A DNA stretch of 64,000 bases from Paenibacillus_G filicis (GTDB lineage Bacteria > Bacillota > Bacilli > Paenibacillales > NBRC-103111), in the NCBI RefSeq assembly GCF_038070315.1, contig NZ_JBBPCC010000020.1, positions 92,406 to 156,405 on the forward strand, in the 5' to 3' direction. Under the pieces are notes generated by a model. That model was given only the letters and a program-made list of their open reading frames with translations. It was not told where the DNA came from and did no database searches. Both the position numbers and the translations under genes were made by a program. Below, piece by piece: positions 1 through 8,767 of the stretch (position 1 is its first letter; each line of letters begins with the position of its first letter).

Positions 1-1676
1 GGGGATTGCCCGGAGGCGTTAGAGCCTGTGGAACCCGAAGGGGGTTCGCCAGTCTTGGCTGGATTATTGGCCTGTCCGCCTGACGGCGGGGGGGAAGAGG
101 AGTCTGCGGCTCCCGTTCCTGTGTTGTTTCCGGGCGTCGTTCCCTTGGAGCCGGCAGGCGTCTCACTCGGATTCGAATCGCTCTTGCCTGGAGATTGCGT
201 ATTGCTGGCAGGCGCCTTGTTGTTATCACTTATGCCGCCGCTTCCTTCTTTGTCCCCCTCCGCGTTGGCAGGGTTGCCGGAGCCTGCTCCAGAGCCGATT
301 CCAGTTCCTTCTCCCTTGCCGGGAGAACCTGTTGCTCCTTTGCCTGTTGTCCCTGTTGGAGGCGATGTTTTGCCGCCGGTAGGAGTGTTTGCTTTATTAT
401 CCTTGTTATCTTTACCGTCTTTGTTGTCAGCTGGAGTTCCGCTGCCATTCGGTGTTTTTTCCGTATCATGCTTGACTGAGTCCTGCTTGCCTGGCGTTGT
501 TTTCGTTTTGTCCGTCTCCGTAGCCGGTTTGGCCGGAGGGTTGGAAGGATTGTTCTGCTGCTTGGCTTTCTTCTCGGCCTGCTCGCGCAGGAAGTCCGGA
601 TGGTCATAGGAGCCGCCTGCATCGATTTTGTCGATACCATCCCAGATCCTCGGGGCTTTGACAGAGCCCGGGTTATCATAGACCAGGAAGGCCGACGGCA
701 ATCTGCGTTCGCCGTACCGGCTGGATGGCTTGGTAACCAGTTCTCCGTCTACGACGAGCTCCGAGGAAGCGCCGCCGTCCAGATTGCCTGCAATGACGCA
801 GCCTTCCTCTAGCAGCAAATCCTGCATTTCCTTGAGGGTCGCCCCGACGCTATGCGTCTGCCGTCCGTCGACGACGATGAAGATCACGGTTCCATCTGCC
901 CGTTGCCCTACAACCGACCGGGGTGCGCGTCCCCAGCCGCCGTCACCGCTGGTGATAAGCGGCTTGCCGTTGGCAATCAGCCGGGGGTAGAAGGAAACGG
1001 CTTCCGTAACGCCCATATCCCGCAGCTCGAAGGCGTCGTATTTGCCGACGACCAGACGGCCTTCCTTCGTAAATCCGACGATATGCTGGGGGATGGATCC
1101 GTCCTGATCGGTGAAAATTATTTCGCCTTCCGAAACGATCATGCCCAGTGCCGCAAAGCCGTTGCCGAGTCCTTCGGGGTCATTAAACGCACCGCCGTTG
1201 AGGCCAGCGACCGCACCGGTTCGATTGACCATAGAGGTGATCCGCTCGCCCTCGCCAACCTTGCTCGGGGTCATGATTTTGATAGTGGTTGGGTCATATA
1301 CATACATTTTCTTGCCTTTATAGAACTGTGACGAGATATCCTCCACCTTGATAAGTTCATTGATGGAACGGTGTTTTTGGTCATGTTTACGTACGGAAAC
1401 AAGTCCCAGATTCTGCTCCTCCGCTGCAGCGAGCTCGATGTCGTTCTGCAATTTCTTGACCATCAGGTCACGGCGCTCTGCGCCAACGAAGATCCAGGCC
1501 CAACTACGATGCTGAGTTGTAATGACGGTTTCCGCAAGCCACTGGCGGATCTTGCCGCCTGGAGCGGTCAGGTACAGAAAGCTGGATGTAACAAAGGTAA
1601 GCAGCGCGATGACAAACAATGTCTTCTTGATCAAACTCCACTGACGAATCGCTTGCAAACTGCCGTTCAAATGCAT
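1..1676 (-). CDS. Phosphodiester glycosidase (NAGPA-like) domain protein with low-complexity tail, 3' end off the window
   Basis: Read on the minus strand the frame is open from 1676 to the left edge, so the C-terminus is missing. The protein has a single N-terminal membrane segment (about residues 17-37, LFVIALLTFVTSSFLYL), then a domain with GAVAGLNGGAFND and NLDGGASSELVVDGE, the Gly/Asp-rich motifs of the phosphodiester glycosidase (NAGPA, DUF2233-type) family. After about residue 370 it becomes a long Pro/Gly/Thr/Ser/Asn/Lys-rich tail typical of cell-wall linkers. It is probably a membrane-anchored exoplasmic enzyme acting on a glycosyl-phosphodiester. Start: ATG at 1676 sits only 2 bases after GGAGAG; TTG at 1670 has better spacing and is a real alternative. 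Family call fairly sure, substrate unknown. Confidence 0.8.
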   Translation of the reverse strand, partial: MHLNGSLQAIRQWSLIKKTLFVIALLTFVTSSFLYLTAPGGKIRQWLAETVITTQHRSWAWIFVGAERRDLMVKKLQNDIELAAAEEQNLGLVSVRKHDQKHRSINELIKVEDISSQFYKGKKMYVYDPTTIKIMTPSKVGEGERITSMVNRTGAVAGLNGGAFNDPEGLGNGFAALGMIVSEGEIIFTDQDGSIPQHIVGFTKEGRLVVGKYDAFELRDMGVTEAVSFYPRLIANGKPLITSGDGGWGRAPRSVVGQRADGTVIFIVVDGRQTHSVGATLKEMQDLLLEEGCVIAGNLDGGASSELVVDGELVTKPSSRYGERRLPSAFLVYDNPGSVKAPRIWDGIDKIDAGGSYDHPDFLREQAEKKAKQQNNPSNPPAKPATETDKTKTTPGKQDSVKHDTEKTPNGSGTPADNKDGKDNKDNKANTPTGGKTSPPTGTTGKGATGSPGKGEGTGIGSGAGSGNPANAEGDKEGSGGISDNNKAPASNTQSPGKSDSNPSETPAGSKGTTPGNNTGTGAADSSSPPPSGGQANNPAKTGEPPSGSTGSNASGQS

Positions 1677-1872
1677 TCCTCTCCCGTAATAGGGCTCTTG
1701 CCCTAATGTGTCTGTGAATCTTCCATACATTCTATCATAACTCGACTGTATTTAACAGGAAATGCGAGAGTCAGATGAAGGGATTACTGGTAGTGTAACC
1801 GCTTTGAGAATCGCCTGTGCCTTTGGTAGAATGACATGTAGTACACGTATATGAACGAATGGGGCTGAGCAT

Positions 1873-2037
1873 GTGCTGCAACGATATAGTTTTTTTGGAC
1901 TGACCCTGGAAACGCTGCTGGTTTTCGGACTGGTGGGACTAGCGCTGGTGATCATTCTGGGCTACGCCTTCTATGAACACAGCCGATTCCGCAAGCAAAT
2001 CCGGCAACAGGCCGCAAAGGAGACGAACCCGTCATGA
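1873..2037 (+). CDS. Small single-pass membrane protein, 54 aa
   Basis: GTG at 1873 opens a 54-codon frame reading MLQRYSFFGLTLETLLVF and on through a Gly/Leu/Val/Ile-rich transmembrane segment (about residues 10-34), followed by a basic, Arg/Lys/Gln-rich cytoplasmic tail. An in-frame stop at 1852 limits the start to this GTG; the upstream GGGGCTGAG is only a weak ribosome binding site. Its TGA overlaps the ATG of the downstream pseudouridine synthase as ATGA, so the two are probably translationally coupled. I do not recognise a family; support is the coupling, the clean membrane segment and the lack of another gene in the gap. Confidence 0.55.
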   Translation: MLQRYSFFGLTLETLLVFGLVGLALVIILGYAFYEHSRFRKQIRQQAAKETNPS

Positions 2038-2915
2038 ATTGGGAGCGAAAAGGAGAGTGGCTGGAGCTTAAGCATAGCAGCGAGCTGGAGGGCCGCGAGC
2101 AGGCGCTGGAGCTTGCGGCAGCACTGATCGGAGACAAATGGAGTAAGACGCTGCTGCACAGTGAAGGCATGCTCTGGAACGGCAGCCGTCTCCGTCTGCA
2201 TCTGTTTCCGCAGGAGAGCGGCGAGCATAGCTCTAATGAAGCAGAAGCGGCCGAACAGGTTGAGCTGCTGTATGAGGATGATTTCTGTCTGGTAGCGGGT
2301 AAGCCCGCCGGAATGAAGGTGCATCCGACGGAGCCAGGCGAGAGTGGTTCGCTGTCCCAGACGTTAAGCCTGCTGCTGGAGCGGGAGGGAAGACCATGCC
2401 GTCCCCGCCATATTCACCGGCTGGACGCGGATACGACTGGCCCGGTGCTCTTTGCCAAGTATGCATGGGTGCAGAGCAAGCTGGATGTGTGGATGAGCGA
2501 GAAGCGGATCGACCGCACGTATGTGGCCTTTGTCCAGGGGCAGGTAGTCCGTCCGAAGGGCCGGCTGGACGGCAGTATCGGACGCGACCGGCATCATCCG
2601 ACGCGGCGGAGGGTGTCGCCTACGGGCGACCGTGCCGTAACGCGCTACGAGCGGCTGCAGACCTTCAAGGGGGCAACGCTGGTCCGGCTGACGCTGGAGA
2701 CGGGGCGCACCCACCAAATCCGCGTTCACCTGAGCCATCTGGGACATCCGCTGCTCGGAGATACGCTCTACGGCGGTCCCGCAGACCCGATCGGGCGTCA
2801 GGCGCTGCATGGAGAACGACTGACCTTTCCCCACCCGCTGACTGGCGAGCGTATTGGGGTGGAGGCACCATGGCCTATGGATCTGAAGGCGCTCCAGACG
2901 CGATTGCAAAAATAG
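2034..2915 (+). CDS. RluA/RluD-family RNA pseudouridine synthase
   Basis: Isomerises uridine to pseudouridine in RNA. The 293-residue protein carries KPAGMKVHP at 90-98 and HRLDADTTG at 128-136; Asp131 is the expected catalytic residue of the RluA family (HRLD). ETGRTHQIRVHLSHLGHPLLGD, a second conserved block, follows near residues 223-244. The N-terminus (about 1-75) is not a clear S4 domain. ATG at 2034 overlaps the stop of the small membrane protein upstream. Whether the target is 23S rRNA (RluD-like) or another RNA cannot be read from the sequence. Confidence 0.9.
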   Translation: MNWERKGEWLELKHSSELEGREQALELAAALIGDKWSKTLLHSEGMLWNGSRLRLHLFPQESGEHSSNEAEAAEQVELLYEDDFCLVAGKPAGMKVHPTEPGESGSLSQTLSLLLEREGRPCRPRHIHRLDADTTGPVLFAKYAWVQSKLDVWMSEKRIDRTYVAFVQGQVVRPKGRLDGSIGRDRHHPTRRRVSPTGDRAVTRYERLQTFKGATLVRLTLETGRTHQIRVHLSHLGHPLLGDTLYGGPADPIGRQALHGERLTFPHPLTGERIGVEAPWPMDLKALQTRLQK

Positions 2916-2917
2916 AT

Positions 2918-2947
2918 GTCATGCTCCTTCCGGGAGTGCCATATAAA
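2918..2947 (+). promoter_or_regulatory. Probable sigma-E promoter of spoVID-like gene
   Basis: GTCATGCT (2918-2925), a 14-base spacer and CATATAAA (2940-2947) resemble the sigma-E -35 (GTCATATT) and -10 (CATACAAT) elements with normal spacing. It lies 70 bases before a spoVID-like gene, which in Bacillus subtilis is transcribed by sigma-E in the mother cell. Confidence 0.5.
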
Positions 2948-3016
2948 TGGGATAGGACAACGGCGCTCTGGCATCTTCTTTTCTACGGCCCGAGATAGGA
3001 TGACGAAAGGGAGGAC

Positions 3017-4117
3017 ATGACATTGACAACACCATCAAACGGATTGCGGTTCGATATTTACGAACGGGTGCACGTCAGCGATGAAGTGCTCGGCATCAGG
3101 CAGTTGGAGGGCGTTGAGCTGGTTCCGCATATTCAGGTGCTCTCGCAGGGAGAACAAGCTCTGCTGCGCGGCAATCTGCTCCTTACCGGGAGCTATGTGG
3201 ATGAGCAGGAGCGCGAGGGGCAAAGGCTGGAGCATCTGATTCCCGTGGAAATCACGCTGCCGATGAGCCGCGTGACCCGCGTCGAGGAAATCGCCGTAGA
3301 GATCGAGAACTTCGACGTGGACCTGCTGTCGCCGCGAAGCCTGAATATTACCGGGGTGCTGTCGCTGAACGGGCTGGAGGTGTCCAGCTCGAGCAACGGA
3401 ACCGAGCCGGCGTGGCGGGAGACGGAGGAAGAGGTTGTGTTCGTGCACGAGCCTTCGGCAGCACAGCTCGAGGAATACATCTCAGATGTCGAGACTAGGC
3501 AGCGTGAGGAGGAGCAGGGGGCTTTTCAGGAGCCGGCGGCGGACCCGGCAAGCTGGCAGGGCAGCCGTCACGAGGAGCCTCACCCCCCGGTGAGTGCGGC
3601 GGAGCACGAGAACGAGGAGGAAGAAGCCGAGCCTGTACCGGTTGTGCAATCGGAAGAAGCTGTGAACGAATGGCTTCCGGAGCCAGCGCCCGCAGTTGAG
3701 GAAGAGAAGAAGGAGCTGAAGGTTGGCTTCGGGAGCAAAAAAACCTCCGAAGAGCAGCAGACTGCCGCGGCACAAACACCGGCACCGGTAAGTCCGAAGA
3801 CGGGGGCTTTCGGGCTGTCCTCGCTGATCAACTACAGCGCGTCCAAATCCGAAGCGCGCGCAGCGGAAGAGGCGGCCCAGGCCCAGGCTGCCGCCGAGGC
3901 CGCATCGGCGCAGAAGGTGGAGCTGCGCAATCTGCTGTTATCCCGGCGTGGAGAACAGCAGGAGTTCAAGAAGGTCAGGCTGGTGATTGTACAGAAGGAG
4001 GACACGCTGGAGACGATCGCCAAGAAATACGAGCTAAATCCGAGGGAACTTATTCTATATAACCGGCTCGGAGATAACGAGCTGGCAGCCGGCCAGATTG
4101 TATATATTCCGCGGTAG
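3017..4117 (+). CDS. spoVID: SpoVID-like spore coat morphogenetic protein with C-terminal LysM
   Basis: SpoVID anchors coat assembly around the forespore and binds SafA. The 366-residue protein has a beta-rich N-terminal region (LRFDIYERVHVSDEVLGIRQLEGVELVP...), a long Glu/Pro/Ala-rich low-complexity centre (about 140-310) and one LysM domain at 320-366 (VQKEDTLETIAKKYELNPRELILYNRL). This architecture, the position two genes' distance upstream of valS as in Bacillus subtilis, and the sigma-E-like promoter support the call. ATG at 3017 follows GGGAGG. YsxE, which sits between spoVID and valS in Bacillus subtilis, is absent here. A SafA-type partner is encoded at 62500. Confidence 0.75.
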   Translation: MTLTTPSNGLRFDIYERVHVSDEVLGIRQLEGVELVPHIQVLSQGEQALLRGNLLLTGSYVDEQEREGQRLEHLIPVEITLPMSRVTRVEEIAVEIENFDVDLLSPRSLNITGVLSLNGLEVSSSSNGTEPAWRETEEEVVFVHEPSAAQLEEYISDVETRQREEEQGAFQEPAADPASWQGSRHEEPHPPVSAAEHENEEEEAEPVPVVQSEEAVNEWLPEPAPAVEEEKKELKVGFGSKKTSEEQQTAAAQTPAPVSPKTGAFGLSSLINYSASKSEARAAEEAAQAQAAAEAASAQKVELRNLLLSRRGEQQEFKKVRLVIVQKEDTLETIAKKYELNPRELILYNRLGDNELAAGQIVYIPR

Positions 4118-4142
4118 CGGATGGGGATGTGAACAAAAAAAA

Positions 4143-4186
4143 CGGTCCGGATTAGCCTTCAGAGGCTTGGTCCGGGCTTTTTTTGG
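4143..4186 (+). terminator. Terminator after spoVID-like gene
   Basis: CCGGATTAGCC pairs with GGCTTGGTCCGG across a short loop, with a small internal bulge, followed by TTTTTTT at 4179-4185. Confidence 0.7.
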
Positions 4187-4229
4187 CTATACTGGTAGCA
4201 GGGAGAGGCTTGGATGAACAAGGCTTATA

Positions 4230-4258
4230 TTGACTCTCACCCTGGGATTGTTTATCAT
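4230..4258 (+). promoter_or_regulatory. Sigma-A promoter of valS T-box leader
   Basis: TTGACT (4230-4235), a 17-base spacer and TATCAT (4253-4258). Transcription would start close to the first conserved T-box element. Confidence 0.7.
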
Positions 4259-4275
4259 AGAACGCATAAGATGCT

Positions 4276-4556
4276 GTAATAACGTGGAAAGGGAGTAGTA
4301 AGCAGCGAATCCTTCAGAGAGCGGAACCGGCCATAAGCTGAGAGGTTCTGCAGGACGTACCTGTTGAAGTCGCCCCGGAGTTGCCGGATTGAAGCGCTGA
4401 GCTTAGATTCGGCCGGTCACAGCCGTTATCTGTACAAGAGCCGTATGCACGCAGTCCGGCGGGAGCTGCCCGCTTGTTAGCGATCCTGCATGCGGAATAA
4501 AGGTGGTACCACGGAAGCGTAAGCCTTCGTCCTTTGCGGCGACAGGCTTTTTTTCA
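4276..4556 (+). ncRNA. T-box riboswitch controlling valS
   Basis: The leader holds the conserved T-box sequence AAAGGTGGTACCACGG (about 4498-4514), which pairs with the free CCA end of uncharged tRNA, and an AGTA/GAA-type stem I near 4292-4310. The terminator is AAGCCT.TCGT pairing with GCGA.AGGCTT, followed by TTTTTTT (4521-4554). Placement directly ahead of valS predicts tRNA-Val; a GTC triplet in TTGAAGTCGCC (about 4365-4376) is a candidate specifier codon, but I could not fold stem I reliably. The remaining leader to 4697 shows no gene. Confidence 0.9.
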
Positions 4557-4697
4557 TGTTTTTCGCGCAGCGCGCAGCGGAAAGTCATATAGGCTCCAGG
4601 AAGTCCGGAGAATCAGGTACGATGCCAGCTTCACGCACCGGTCAGCGGACGACAAGAACATGTCATAACTTTATACTTGCTCAAGGAGTGAATCAGG

Positions 4698-7367
4698 ATG
4701 GAAGAGAACAAACAAGCGGCGCCGGAAACCTCCATGCCCACGACGTACGATCCGAAGGAAAGCGAGAAGAAGTGGTATGACTTCTGGCTTGAAGGACAAT
4801 ATTTTCAGGCAGGCAACCGGCCTGACGCCGAGCCTTACAGCATCGTCATCCCGCCTCCTAACGTGACGGGCGTGCTGCATATCGGCCATGCGCTCGATAT
4901 AACGCTGCAGGACATCATGATCCGCTTCAAGCGTATGCAGGGCTACGACGCACTGTGGCTGCCGGGGACCGACCATGCGGGCATCGCGACACAGACCCGA
5001 GTCGAGCAGAAGCTGCGCGAGGAAGGGCTGACCCGTTACGATCTCGGACGGGAGAAATTTCTGGAGAAGGTATGGGAGTGGAAGGATCTGTATGCGAATA
5101 ACATCCGCGACCAGTGGGCCAAGATGGGTCTGTCGCTGGACTATTCGCGCGAACGCTTCACGCTCGACGAAGGTCTCTCCAAGGCCGTACGCGAGGTATT
5201 CGTGCGCCGTTACGAAGAAGGCCTGATCTACCGCGGTAAGCGTATCATTAACTGGGACCCGGCAGCGCGCACGGCGCTCTCGGATATTGAAGTCATATAC
5301 AAGGAAGTGCAAGGGGCTCTGTATCACCTGCAATATCCGGTCAAGGATAGCAGCGAATTCATCGTGGTAGCGACAACTCGTCCTGAGACGATGCTCGGCG
5401 ATACGGCGGTGGCTGTGCATCCGGAGGATGAGCGGTACAAGCATCTGATCGGTAAGACGCTGGTGCTGCCGATCGTCGGCCGCGAGATTCCGATTGTCGG
5501 TGACGACTATGTTGAGAAGGAGTTCGGCAGCGGCGCGGTCAAAATTACGCCGGCCCATGATCCGAACGACTTCGAGGTCGGGCTTCGCCACGATCTGCCA
5601 CAGGTGCTAGTCATGGACGAATCGGGCAAGATGAACGAGAACGCAGGTCCTTACAACGGCCTGGACCGGTTCGACTGCCGCAAGCAGATCGTTGCGGACA
5701 TGAAGGAGCAGGGCGTGCTGCTGAAGATCGAGGAGCATGTCCATCAGGTCGGCCACAGCGAGCGCAGCGGCGCCGTCGTCGAGCCGTATTTGTCCACGCA
5801 GTGGTTCGTCGCCATGAAGCCGCTGGCCGAGCGGGCGGTTGAGGTGCAGAAGTCTGGCGAAGGTCCAAACTTCGTGCCGGAGCGCTTCGATAGAACGTAT
5901 ACGCATTGGATGGAAAATATCCGCGACTGGTGTATTTCCCGCCAGCTTTGGTGGGGACACCGCATCCCGGCCTGGTACTGCGACGATTGTGGAGAGGTTA
6001 TCGTCTCGAGGGACGACGTAGAGGCTTGTCCACACTGTGGAGGCCAGCATCTGCGTCAGGATAATGACGTGCTGGATACGTGGTTCAGCTCGGCGCTGTG
6101 GCCGTTCTCGACGATGGGCTGGCCGGAGGAGACGGAGGACTTCAAGCGCTATTTCCCTAACAACGTGCTGGTTACCGGCTATGATATCATCCCGTTCTGG
6201 GTATCCCGGATGATCTTCAGCTCGTTGGAGCTGACGAACCGTATTCCGTTCAAGGACGTGCTGATCCACGGATTGGTACGCGATGCCGAAGGACGCAAGA
6301 TGTCCAAGTCGCTGGGCAATGGCGTCGATCCGTTCGAGGTGATCGAGAAATATGGCGCGGACGCGATGCGCTTTATGCTGTCCACTGGCTCGACGCCGGG
6401 GCAGGACCTTCGCTTCCGGTGGGAGAAGGTCGAGCAGGCGCGTAACTTCGCCAACAAGATTTGGAATGCGTCTCGCTTTGCCCTGATGAATCTGGAGGGC
6501 TTCAGCTACGAGGAGATCGATCTGAGCGGCAAGCTAGGGACGGCCGACCGCTGGATCCTGCACCGCCTGAACGAGACGGTCCGCGATGTGACGCGTCTGA
6601 TGGATGTGTACGAGTACGGGGAGACCGGACGTTTGCTGTACAACTTCATCTGGGACGATCTGTGCGACTGGTACATCGAGTTCAGCAAGCTGTCGCTGTA
6701 TGGAACGGACGAAGCCGCCAAGAAGACGACGCAATCCGTGCTGGCCTATGTGCTGGACCGTACGCAGCGTCTGCTGCACCCGTTCATGCCGTTCATCAGC
6801 GAGGAAATCTGGCAGCATTTGCCGCATGAAGGCGGGACGATCATGCTGGCGCCATGGCCGGTCTTCGACGGCGTATTTGAAGCGCCGGGGGCTGTCCGAG
6901 AGATGGAGCTGCTGATGGATATCATTCGCACAGTTCGCAATATACGTGCCGAAGTGAATGTGCCGATGAGCAAGAAGATCGAGCTGCTGGTGAAGCCGAC
7001 CGACGGCGAAACGCTCGATATTCTTCAGCGCAACGAAGAGTATCTGCGCCGCTTCAGCAACACGTCTAGCTTGTCGATCGATGCGGCGCTAGCTGCGCCG
7101 GATAAAGCGATGACAGGCATCGTGACGGGTGCAGAGCTGTTCCTTCCGCTGGCGGGTCTGATCGACATTGCCCAGGAAATAGCGCGTCTGGATAAGGAAC
7201 TGAAGACGCTGCACGGCGAGGTTGAGCGGATCGAGAAGAAGCTGTCGAACGAAGGCTTCGTGGCGAAGGCTCCGGCTAAAGTCATCGAAGAAGAAAAAGC
7301 GAAGCTGGCGGACTATGCGGACAAACGCGATAAAGTGACGGCGCGCATCGCCGAACTGAAGGGGTGA
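4698..7367 (+). CDS. valS: Valyl-tRNA synthetase
   Basis: Class I aminoacyl-tRNA synthetase that charges tRNA-Val. Full length at 889 residues. HIGH is at 61-64 in PPNVTGVLHIGHALD, KMSKS at 534-538, the editing (CP1) domain lies between them with GSGAVKITPAHDPNDFEVG, and the C-terminal Leu/Lys/Glu-rich coiled-coil arm covers about 820-889, as expected for ValS. A zinc-ribbon-like CDDCGEVI...CPHCGG lies around residues 430-450. ATG at 4698 follows AAGGAG. It is controlled by the T-box leader and continues into folC after 7 bases. Confidence 0.98.
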   Translation: MEENKQAAPETSMPTTYDPKESEKKWYDFWLEGQYFQAGNRPDAEPYSIVIPPPNVTGVLHIGHALDITLQDIMIRFKRMQGYDALWLPGTDHAGIATQTRVEQKLREEGLTRYDLGREKFLEKVWEWKDLYANNIRDQWAKMGLSLDYSRERFTLDEGLSKAVREVFVRRYEEGLIYRGKRIINWDPAARTALSDIEVIYKEVQGALYHLQYPVKDSSEFIVVATTRPETMLGDTAVAVHPEDERYKHLIGKTLVLPIVGREIPIVGDDYVEKEFGSGAVKITPAHDPNDFEVGLRHDLPQVLVMDESGKMNENAGPYNGLDRFDCRKQIVADMKEQGVLLKIEEHVHQVGHSERSGAVVEPYLSTQWFVAMKPLAERAVEVQKSGEGPNFVPERFDRTYTHWMENIRDWCISRQLWWGHRIPAWYCDDCGEVIVSRDDVEACPHCGGQHLRQDNDVLDTWFSSALWPFSTMGWPEETEDFKRYFPNNVLVTGYDIIPFWVSRMIFSSLELTNRIPFKDVLIHGLVRDAEGRKMSKSLGNGVDPFEVIEKYGADAMRFMLSTGSTPGQDLRFRWEKVEQARNFANKIWNASRFALMNLEGFSYEEIDLSGKLGTADRWILHRLNETVRDVTRLMDVYEYGETGRLLYNFIWDDLCDWYIEFSKLSLYGTDEAAKKTTQSVLAYVLDRTQRLLHPFMPFISEEIWQHLPHEGGTIMLAPWPVFDGVFEAPGAVREMELLMDIIRTVRNIRAEVNVPMSKKIELLVKPTDGETLDILQRNEEYLRRFSNTSSLSIDAALAAPDKAMTGIVTGAELFLPLAGLIDIAQEIARLDKELKTLHGEVERIEKKLSNEGFVAKAPAKVIEEEKAKLADYADKRDKVTARIAELKG

Positions 7368-7374
7368 GCCGCCG

Positions 7375-8760
7375 ATGACTATCGAAGAAACTGAAGGACG
7401 GGCAGCTGAGCAGGCGTTCAGCACAGCCCGGGAAGCGGTGGACTGGATCGTCCGATTCATCCCGCTGGCCGGCATCAAGTTCGGTCTAGAGCGGATGGAG
7501 AAGATTATGGAGCTGCTCGATAACCCGCACAGACGCCTGAAGTTTATTCATGTGGCTGGAACGAACGGCAAAGGCTCCGTATGCGCCTTTCTGACCGAAG
7601 CGATCCGTTCGGGGGGCTATGATGTGGGGACGTTCACGTCCCCTTATATCGAGTCCTACAACGAGCGCATCCGGTTAAACGGTCAGAATATCAGCGACGA
7701 GGATCTGCTGCAGACGATTAACAAGGTGAAGCCTATCATCGATGAGGTCACCCGCGAATACGGACAGCCGTCCATGTTCGAAATCTCAACAGTGGTCGCG
7801 ATTGAGTACTTCGCGCGCACGGCCTATCCCGATTTCGTTGTCTGGGAGACAGGGATGGGCGGGCGGCTGGATTCGACCAATGTGGTGACGCCGCTTGTCT
7901 CCGTCATTACCAATATCGGTCATGACCATATGGACTTTCTCGGCGATTCACTCGCTGCGATCGCAGGGGAGAAGGCGGGGATCATCAAGGCCGGTGTGCC
8001 TGTCATCAGTGCGGTCGAGCAGCCGGAGGCGATTGCGGTCATCGAGGAGAAGGCGGCCGAGAAGAAAAGCAGCCTGTATCTGTTAGGACGCGATTACCGG
8101 ACGGAGCTCGTGTCCCGGGCAGAGAATGAGCAGGTCTTTCATTTCGAGGGGCTGTTCCGCCGTATTCCGGACGTTGCCATCACGATGAACGGACCGCATC
8201 AGGTGAAGAACGCGGCCGTTGCGCTGATGACGCTGGAGGTGCTGCGGCAGTATTATGCGCTGATCATCGACGACGAGGATCTGGATCGTGCGCTGAAGGC
8301 CACCCAGTGGCCGGGCAGGCTGGAGCTCATCTCCACAGAGCCACGCATCCTGATCGACGGGGCGCATAACGCCGAAGGCGCAGAAATGCTGGCTGCGGCT
8401 TTGACCGATACCTACAAGCGGGACAAGCTGCATTTTATGATGGGGATGCTGACAAATAAGAATCATACTGGGTATTTCCGGCATATACTGCCAATAGTGG
8501 ATACCCTGATCTTGACCGAACCGAATTGGCTCAAGAAAGCATCTGCCGAGGAGCTGGCTGAGCTAGCCAAGGGGATGCTGAGGGAGCTCGGACGTGAAGA
8601 AGTGGAAGTTGTGATCGAGCCGGACTGGAAGCAGGCGCTGGACCGTCTGAAGCGCTTGACGGGACAGGATGACCTGGCCGTCGTGTCCGGTACGTTATAT
8701 TTGATTGGGGATGTACGTTCCTGGATCAAGCATCAATCTGATTCTGAAAAGGGCTGGTGA
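7375..8760 (+). CDS. folC: Folylpolyglutamate synthase / dihydrofolate synthase
   Basis: Mur-ligase-type enzyme that adds glutamate to (dihydro)folates using ATP. The 461-residue protein has the P-loop HVAGTNGKGSVCAF (59-72), the downstream omega-loop/family motif TSPYIESYNERIR and the Mur-ligase C-terminal domain with LIDGAHNAEGAEML. ATG at 7375 follows AAGGGGTGA and lies 7 bases after valS, the same valS-folC pair as in Bacillus subtilis. Whether it also has dihydrofolate synthase activity cannot be decided by eye. Confidence 0.95.
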   Translation: MTIEETEGRAAEQAFSTAREAVDWIVRFIPLAGIKFGLERMEKIMELLDNPHRRLKFIHVAGTNGKGSVCAFLTEAIRSGGYDVGTFTSPYIESYNERIRLNGQNISDEDLLQTINKVKPIIDEVTREYGQPSMFEISTVVAIEYFARTAYPDFVVWETGMGGRLDSTNVVTPLVSVITNIGHDHMDFLGDSLAAIAGEKAGIIKAGVPVISAVEQPEAIAVIEEKAAEKKSSLYLLGRDYRTELVSRAENEQVFHFEGLFRRIPDVAITMNGPHQVKNAAVALMTLEVLRQYYALIIDDEDLDRALKATQWPGRLELISTEPRILIDGAHNAEGAEMLAAALTDTYKRDKLHFMMGMLTNKNHTGYFRHILPIVDTLILTEPNWLKKASAEELAELAKGMLRELGREEVEVVIEPDWKQALDRLKRLTGQDDLAVVSGTLYLIGDVRSWIKHQSDSEKGW

Positions 8761-8767
8761 AACGGGC

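Noticed and set aside
28..812. Plus-strand open frames rich in Pro/Leu/Gly near the left edge
   Set aside because: They are antisense to the low-complexity tail and glycosidase domain of the minus-strand gene 1-1676.
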